In this document: positions 21,624 to 25,896 of the stretch, in pieces
Layout of the letters: each line of letters starts with the position of its first letter
Numbering within the stretch: position 1 is the first letter of the stretch
Assembly (NCBI RefSeq): GCF_937920395.1
Contig: NZ_CALEVF010000205.1
Span: 1-25,896 of the forward strand
Origin: an uncultured Clostridium sp.
GTDB taxonomy: Bacteria; Bacillota; Clostridia; Clostridiales; Clostridiaceae
Reading direction: 5' to 3'
Length of the DNA: 25,896 nucleotides
Position numbers and translations under genes: made by a program
Notes under the pieces: model-generated
What the model was told of the DNA's origin: nothing
The model's input: only the letters and a program-made list of their open reading frames with translations
Databases searched by the model: none

Positions 21624-22898
21624 ATGAAAAAGATTAAATCAATTTTGGCTATTGCAATGATATCAACAATGGTAGTAGGAACACTTGCGGGGTGTGGTAG
21701 TAAGGCAGCTGTTAAATCAACTCCGGCAGTAGATTCAAGTAAACCAGTAAGTTTAGCTTTTTGGGAACAGGATGATGCGACCGCACAAAAGACACTTGAT
21801 AAATCAATTACTGATTTTCACACTGCAAACCCTACTATAACAGTAAAAAGAACACATTATGAGACTGAAGATTTAAGAAAGAATTTTTCAACGGCGTCAT
21901 TAGGTACAACAGGACCAGATATTGTATTATCACCAAATGATAACCTTGGAGTATTTGTTCCAGGTAGTTTAGTACAACCTATTGATACTATTGTTGGAGC
22001 AGATTTTATGAAAACTTTAGATCAAAAAACATTAGAAGCTGGTAAGTTTACAGGAAAACAATATATGATTCCAGATAGAAATGGTAATGAAGTTTTAATT
22101 TCTTACAATAAAAAACTAGTTCCAACTCCACCTAAAACTTTTGAGGAATTAGAAGCAATGGGATTAAAACTTAAAAAAGAAGGTAAAGTTGATTATGGCT
22201 TAGTATTTAACGAAGTTGAACCATTTTTCTCAATTGGATTCTTAGGGGCTTTTGGTGGTAAGGTATTTGATGATGTTAATGCGACTTCACCTAAACCAAC
22301 ATTAAATACTCCAGCTGTTACTCAGTGGATGACTTTTATGAAAAAAATACACAGTGAGGGTCTAATTGCTAAAGAATCTGATGCAACAGTTGCTGATAAC
22401 TTATTTAAAGGTGGAAAAGCTGCATTTATAATTAACGGACCATGGGGTTTTGCAGATTATAAAAAAGCTGGAATTGATTTAGGTATAATGTCAATTCCAA
22501 CAATAAATGGTAAATCACCAGCACCTTATTCTGCTGTTAAAGGATATACAGTATCTGCAGGAGTAAAGGATGCAAATAAAATAGCTGCAGTTAAAAAATT
22601 CTTATTGTTTGTAAACTCAAAAGATGCACAGTTAAAGATGGTTGATGCACATCAACAACTTCCAACTAATCTTGAGGCTATAAAAGATGCTAAGATTACT
22701 GAAAACCCATTAATAGTAGGACAAAAAGATCAATTGTCTAAAGCAACACCAATGCCAAATATCACACAAATGAGAGCTATTTGGGATGCGATTAAACCAG
22801 TTCAGCAAGATGTATTGTCAGGAAAAACAAAACCTGAGGATGCAGGAGCAATTATGCAAAAGAAAGCTGAGGAAGGAATAAAAGCTTTAGGACTATAG
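21624..22898 (+). CDS. malE: Maltose/maltodextrin ABC transporter substrate-binding lipoprotein
   Basis: The 424-residue protein has a lipoprotein signal: a basic start MKKIK, a hydrophobic core, and lipobox LAGC with C24 as the lipidated residue. The mature part is a family 1 solute-binding protein of the MalE/CymE type. Visible features are VSLAFWEQDD at the N-terminus, GPDIVLSPND, FIINGPWGFADYKKAGIDLGI and a C-terminal helix with MQKKAEEGIKALGL. It is anchored outside the membrane and delivers sugar to MalFG. GGGGGG precedes the ATG. A terminator with a GAAA loop separates it from malF, which would give more binding protein than permease. Confidence 0.92.
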   Translation: MKKIKSILAIAMISTMVVGTLAGCGSKAAVKSTPAVDSSKPVSLAFWEQDDATAQKTLDKSITDFHTANPTITVKRTHYETEDLRKNFSTASLGTTGPDIVLSPNDNLGVFVPGSLVQPIDTIVGADFMKTLDQKTLEAGKFTGKQYMIPDRNGNEVLISYNKKLVPTPPKTFEELEAMGLKLKKEGKVDYGLVFNEVEPFFSIGFLGAFGGKVFDDVNATSPKPTLNTPAVTQWMTFMKKIHSEGLIAKESDATVADNLFKGGKAAFIINGPWGFADYKKAGIDLGIMSIPTINGKSPAPYSAVKGYTVSAGVKDANKIAAVKKFLLFVNSKDAQLKMVDAHQQLPTNLEAIKDAKITENPLIVGQKDQLSKATPMPNITQMRAIWDAIKPVQQDVLSGKTKPEDAGAIMQKKAEEGIKALGL

Positions 22899-22909
22899 AA
22901 TGTATTTAT

Positions 22910-22931
22910 AAAAGGGGAGAAATCCCCTTTT
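22910..22931 (+). terminator. Internal terminator between malE and malF
   Basis: Perfect 9-bp arms AAAAGGGGA and TCCCCTTTT with a GAAA tetraloop, then TATTTT. Partial termination would lower malFG relative to malE, as is common in such operons. Confidence 0.8.
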
Positions 22932-22955
22932 TATTTTAAAGAAAGGAGTCTTGAC

Positions 22956-23885
22956 ATGAATGGGACTGTTAAAAAATTAAAAAAGAAAAAAGGTAATGAT
23001 GGTTTAGGTATAGGACAAGGTAAGATGACACCGTTCTTTTTTTTAGCACCAGCGGTTATAGTTTTAGTACTGGTTGTTGCTTATCCACTTATATATGAAA
23101 TTATAATTTCATTTAAAAATGTAACTTTACTGAATTTAAAAAGTCAGATTTATCCTTGGATTGGTCTTGATAATTATAAAAATGTACTTGGAGAAAGCCT
23201 GTTTTATACTACATTAATAAGAACAATATTATGGACGGCTATTAATGTATTTTTTCATGTTGCATTTGGATTGTTTTTTGCAGTACTTTTAAATAGAAAA
23301 TTACCAGGTAAAGCATTTATAAGAGTATTGCTAATTCTACCTTGGGCAATACCACAATATGTTGCTGCAATGACTTGGAAAGGTATGTTTAATGTTGAAT
23401 ACGGTTCTGTAAATATTATTTTAACACATATTTTTGGTAATGCGGCAGCTATTCCATGGTTATCAGTACCAAACTGGACATTTGTAGGTTGTATTATAAC
23501 TAATATATGGCTTGGAATTCCTTTTATGATGATGATATCACTTGGTGGGCTTTCAAGTATTCCAGATGAATTATATGAAGCTGCAGATTTGGATGGGGCA
23601 ACGGGTATTCAAAAGTTCAAAAGCATAACTTTACCACTTTTAAAACCAATACTCACTCCTGCTATAGTACTTGGAACAGTATGGACATTTAATATGGTTA
23701 ATGTAATATACATAATTACGAGTGGCTCAGCTTCAGATGAGTCTCAGATTCTAATAACTATGGTGTTTAAGAGGGCGTTCCAATATTTCAGATATGGTCA
23801 ATCAGCAGCACTCTCGGTAATTATATTCTTGATTTTATTAGCATTTAGTACCTTCTTTGTTAGAGCTCAAAAATCAGAAGATTAG
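22956..23885 (+). CDS. malF: Maltose ABC transporter permease MalF
   Basis: The 309-residue inner-membrane subunit has six hydrophobic segments (near 26-52, 88-112, 121-142, 175-196, 230-252 and 283-303). The coupling-loop EAA motif YEAADLDGATGIQKF lies at 207-221 with G214, where the ATPase docks. It is shorter than E. coli MalF because it lacks the large periplasmic domain, as is normal for Firmicutes. AAAGGAG precedes the ATG. The malG ATG follows its stop by 11 bases. No ATPase gene is present in the window. Confidence 0.92.
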   Translation: MNGTVKKLKKKKGNDGLGIGQGKMTPFFFLAPAVIVLVLVVAYPLIYEIIISFKNVTLLNLKSQIYPWIGLDNYKNVLGESLFYTTLIRTILWTAINVFFHVAFGLFFAVLLNRKLPGKAFIRVLLILPWAIPQYVAAMTWKGMFNVEYGSVNIILTHIFGNAAAIPWLSVPNWTFVGCIITNIWLGIPFMMMISLGGLSSIPDELYEAADLDGATGIQKFKSITLPLLKPILTPAIVLGTVWTFNMVNVIYIITSGSASDESQILITMVFKRAFQYFRYGQSAALSVIIFLILLAFSTFFVRAQKSED

Positions 23886-23896
23886 AGGTGAAAGGC

Positions 23897-24760
23897 ATGA
23901 AAAGTAATAAATTTAAAGAAAAGTTTGGCAAAGGAGATTCTCCTTTGAAAATAACACTAATATATGCAGTATTAATAATTGCATGTATATGCTCCGTATA
24001 TCCAATCTTAACTATAGTAACAGTATCATTAAGACCGGCAGATGCATTATTTACAAAATCTTTAAGTATAATTCCAGCGAATGCAACATTTGATAACTTC
24101 AAGCAAGCGTTTATACAATATGATATGTTAAATTGGCTTATTCATAGTTTAATTGTTTCAGGTGTTGCTTGTATTTTTAGTGTAATGCTTTCAGTTACAG
24201 CTGGATATGCATTTTCTAGATTTAAATTTAGAGGTAAACAAATGGGATTATCTTTGCTATTAGTAACTCAGATGTTTCCATTAGCTATGACCTTGTTGCC
24301 TTTATATTTAATGGTAATTAAGTTAAATATGACAAATAGTTATATTGCATTGGCAGTAATATACGTATCTACATCAATTCCATTTAACATTTGGATGATG
24401 AAAGGATTCTATGATACCATTCCAAAATCACTTGAGGAGAGTGCTTTTGTAGATGGGGCTTCAGTATTTAGATCTTTTTATCAGATAATATTACCACTTG
24501 CAAAGCCATCTGTTGCATTAACAGCATTATTCTCATTTATGGGAGCTTGGTCAGAGTATATAGTTGCAAGTGTTATTATAAACGATGCGGGAAAATTAAC
24601 GCTACCCGTTGGGCTTGTAAGTATGCAAGGACAATTCAATACTGCATGGGGTATATATTCTGCAGGAGCCTTAATTACAGCTGTACCTGTAATGATATTA
24701 TTTATTTGTTTGTCTAAATACCTTGTTGGTGGGCTTACAGTAGGTAGTGTTAAAGGTTAG
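23897..24760 (+). CDS. malG: Maltose ABC transporter permease MalG
   Basis: The 287-residue partner permease has six membrane segments, with the coupling loop SLEESAFVDGASVFRSF near 178-194; the usual EAA is ESA here. The C-terminus GGLTVGSVKG is the MalG-type tail. The ATG at 23897 is preferred over GTG at 23888 because GAGG lies eight bases before the ATG and would be inside the longer form. It is the last gene of the transport operon, followed by a strong terminator. The missing ATPase is expected to be a shared MsmX/UgpC-type protein encoded elsewhere. Confidence 0.92.
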   Translation: MKSNKFKEKFGKGDSPLKITLIYAVLIIACICSVYPILTIVTVSLRPADALFTKSLSIIPANATFDNFKQAFIQYDMLNWLIHSLIVSGVACIFSVMLSVTAGYAFSRFKFRGKQMGLSLLLVTQMFPLAMTLLPLYLMVIKLNMTNSYIALAVIYVSTSIPFNIWMMKGFYDTIPKSLEESAFVDGASVFRSFYQIILPLAKPSVALTALFSFMGAWSEYIVASVIINDAGKLTLPVGLVSMQGQFNTAWGIYSAGALITAVPVMILFICLSKYLVGGLTVGSVKG

Positions 24761-24783
24761 TATATAAATATTCAAAATATGTG

Positions 24784-24834
24784 AGCTAAAAGTATGGCAT
24801 TTCTTTAATGTCAAAACTTTTAGCTTGTTTTTTT
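24784..24834 (+). terminator. Strong terminator after malG
   Basis: Perfect arms AGCTAAAAGT and ACTTTTAGCT extend inward as TGGCATT/AATGTCA around TCTTT. TTTTTTT follows. Confidence 0.9.
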
Positions 24835-24874
24835 AATATTTTACATTTTTTAGTGTAAAGTCATAAGCAAGTGG

Positions 24875-24900
24875 TGTTATAATAAGCATAATCGATTATG
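24875..24900 (+). promoter_or_regulatory. Extended -10 promoter and 14-bp palindrome before gpmA
   Basis: TGTTATAAT (24875-24883) is an extended -10 with no good -35. The perfect palindrome CATAATCGATTATG (24887-24900) begins three bases later, over the start site, and is a likely operator. The leader to the gene is about 95 bases and shows no other clear structure. Confidence 0.5.
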
Positions 24901-24985
24901 TTACATTTAAAGTAAAACTAAGCAATAAGATGGAGTTTATCATAGGTTGATAATAAAAATTTTAATTAAGTAGGGAGTGATTATT

Positions 24986-25717
24986 TTGATTAAGCTTGTA
25001 TTAATAAGACATGGTGAAAGTGTTTGGAACAAAGAAAATAGGTTTACTGGTTGGACAGATGTAGATTTATCAGAGAATGGATTAATTGAAGCAAGAAAGG
25101 CTGGCCAAATACTTAAGGCTAATGGGTATGTTTTTGATATCGCATATACTTCTGTATTAAAAAGGGCAATTAGAACACTTTGGATTGTTTTGCATGAGAT
25201 GGATTTAATGTGGATTCCTGTATATAAGTCATGGAAACTAAATGAAAGACATTATGGAGCACTTCAAGGATTAAATAAGGCTGATACTGCCAAAAAATAT
25301 GGAGATGAACAAGTTCATAAGTGGAGAAGATACGTAGATGTAAGACCACCAGAACTTTCGGTTACAGATGAAAGGTACCCTGGTTCGGAGCTTAAATATA
25401 AAGAATTAAGACAAGATGAAATTCCTGCAACTGAAAGTTTAGAGGATACTATAAAGAGGGTTATGGTAGAATGGTTTCAAGAGATAGTACCTCAAATAGA
25501 AATCGGTAAAAAGCTAATAATTTCTGCACATGGAAATACTCTAAGAGCTTTAGTGAAATATCTTGATAATATATCTAGCGATAATATAGTAAGTTTGAAT
25601 ATACCTACTGGAGTACCGCTAGTATATGAATTAGATGATAATCTAAAGCCAATTCGTCACTATTATTTAGGAATGGACGGCGAATTACCTGAAGAAAAAA
25701 TATCTAAAAATTTATAA
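24986..25717 (+). CDS. gpmA: 2,3-bisphosphoglycerate-dependent phosphoglycerate mutase
   Basis: A cytosolic glycolytic enzyme interconverting 3- and 2-phosphoglycerate. The histidine-phosphatase motif [10 protein letters not shown] gives the phosphorylated H9. E87 ([12 protein letters not shown]), RR at 114-115 and H182 (SAHGNT) complete the dPGM active site. The length is 243, close to typical bacterial dPGMs (about 230-250). The TTG at 24986 is chosen because AGGGAG ends eight bases before it; the GTG at 24977 falls within that ribosome site. The gene stands alone between two terminators. Clostridia often also have the cofactor-independent enzyme, so this may not be the only mutase. Confidence 0.92.
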   Translation: MIKLVLIRHGESVWNKENRFTGWTDVDLSENGLIEARKAGQILKANGYVFDIAYTSVLKRAIRTLWIVLHEMDLMWIPVYKSWKLNERHYGALQGLNKADTAKKYGDEQVHKWRRYVDVRPPELSVTDERYPGSELKYKELRQDEIPATESLEDTIKRVMVEWFQEIVPQIEIGKKLIISAHGNTLRALVKYLDNISSDNIVSLNIPTGVPLVYELDDNLKPIRHYYLGMDGELPEEKISKNL

Positions 25718-25740
25718 AATAACCACGATACCTCTTACCA

Positions 25741-25770
25741 TTATTTTACTTTGAAAATAAGAGTTTTTTT
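25741..25770 (+). terminator. Terminator after gpmA
   Basis: Perfect 7-bp arms TTATTTT and AAAATAA flank ACTTTG, followed by GAG and seven T. An alternative outer stem, CTCTTA/TAAGAG, overlaps it. The remaining 126 bases hold a TATAAT at 25788 but no gene I can support. Confidence 0.75.
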
Positions 25771-25896
25771 GGTAAAATTAAAGGTATTATAATAACTTCA
25801 TAGTATGGGAACTTTATTTTGGGAGTCACATGTTTTTGAAGATTAGACCAGCTAGTTAAAGTCAACTATTTATTTTAAAATTGTTTATAGTTATTT

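Noticed and set aside
25830..25859. Nine-codon frame after GGGAG at the right edge
   Set aside because: Too short to support as a gene or leader peptide, because the downstream gene is outside the window.

Overview
The window looks like a chromosomal segment of a low-GC Firmicute, most likely Clostridium sensu stricto. The base composition is strongly AT-rich, ribosome-binding sites are strong (AGGAGG type), TTG starts are frequent, and nearly every transcription unit ends in a hairpin terminator. The Agr peptide, the GH65 maltose locus and the dPGM are also typical of clostridia. I see no rRNA or tRNA genes, insertion sequences, prophage genes or CRISPR array.

Region 1 (1-4.9 kb) holds mostly single-gene units: a 68-residue Asn-rich protein, a PhnA/YjdM-type domain without its zinc ribbon, ribonuclease Z, a DUF975 membrane protein, an 84-residue acidic protein with a hairpin-rich leader, a GNAT acetyltransferase, and an M20 metallopeptidase whose best start codon is ATT.

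Region 2 (5.1-15.8 kb) is dominated by signalling. It holds a DUF5317 membrane protein and an agr-type cassette: a sensor-like membrane protein overlapping agrB, then a 44-codon agrD. AgrD predicts a five-residue ring, CFWSF. No AgrC kinase or AgrA regulator is present. Next come a membrane GGDEF/HD-GYP protein, an AI-2E-family (PerM-like) membrane protein, a tandem 21-bp repeat, a Fur-box-controlled ferric-reductase-like membrane protein facing a truncated azoreductase, a two-gene operon pairing a LuxI/FeeM-like N-acyltransferase with a ThiF/E1-like adenylating enzyme, and a 7TM-PAS-GGDEF-EAL protein. The acyltransferase/E1 operon is the best candidate for an undescribed system.

Region 3 (15.8-24.8 kb) is a complete maltose/maltodextrin locus. 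Maltose phosphorylase and beta-phosphoglucomutase are transcribed leftward. A LacI-family regulator, an intracellular GH13 enzyme, and a lipoprotein plus two permeases (MalEFG) are transcribed rightward. Related operator sequences lie before the catabolic and transport units, and a cre-like site precedes malE. No transport ATPase is encoded here, so a shared MsmX-type ATPase elsewhere is expected.

Region 4 (24.8-25.9 kb) carries gpmA (phosphoglycerate mutase) behind a promoter with a perfect 14-bp palindrome. The genes of region 3 would take up maltose, phosphorolyse it to glucose and beta-glucose-1-phosphate, and feed glycolysis, where gpmA acts.
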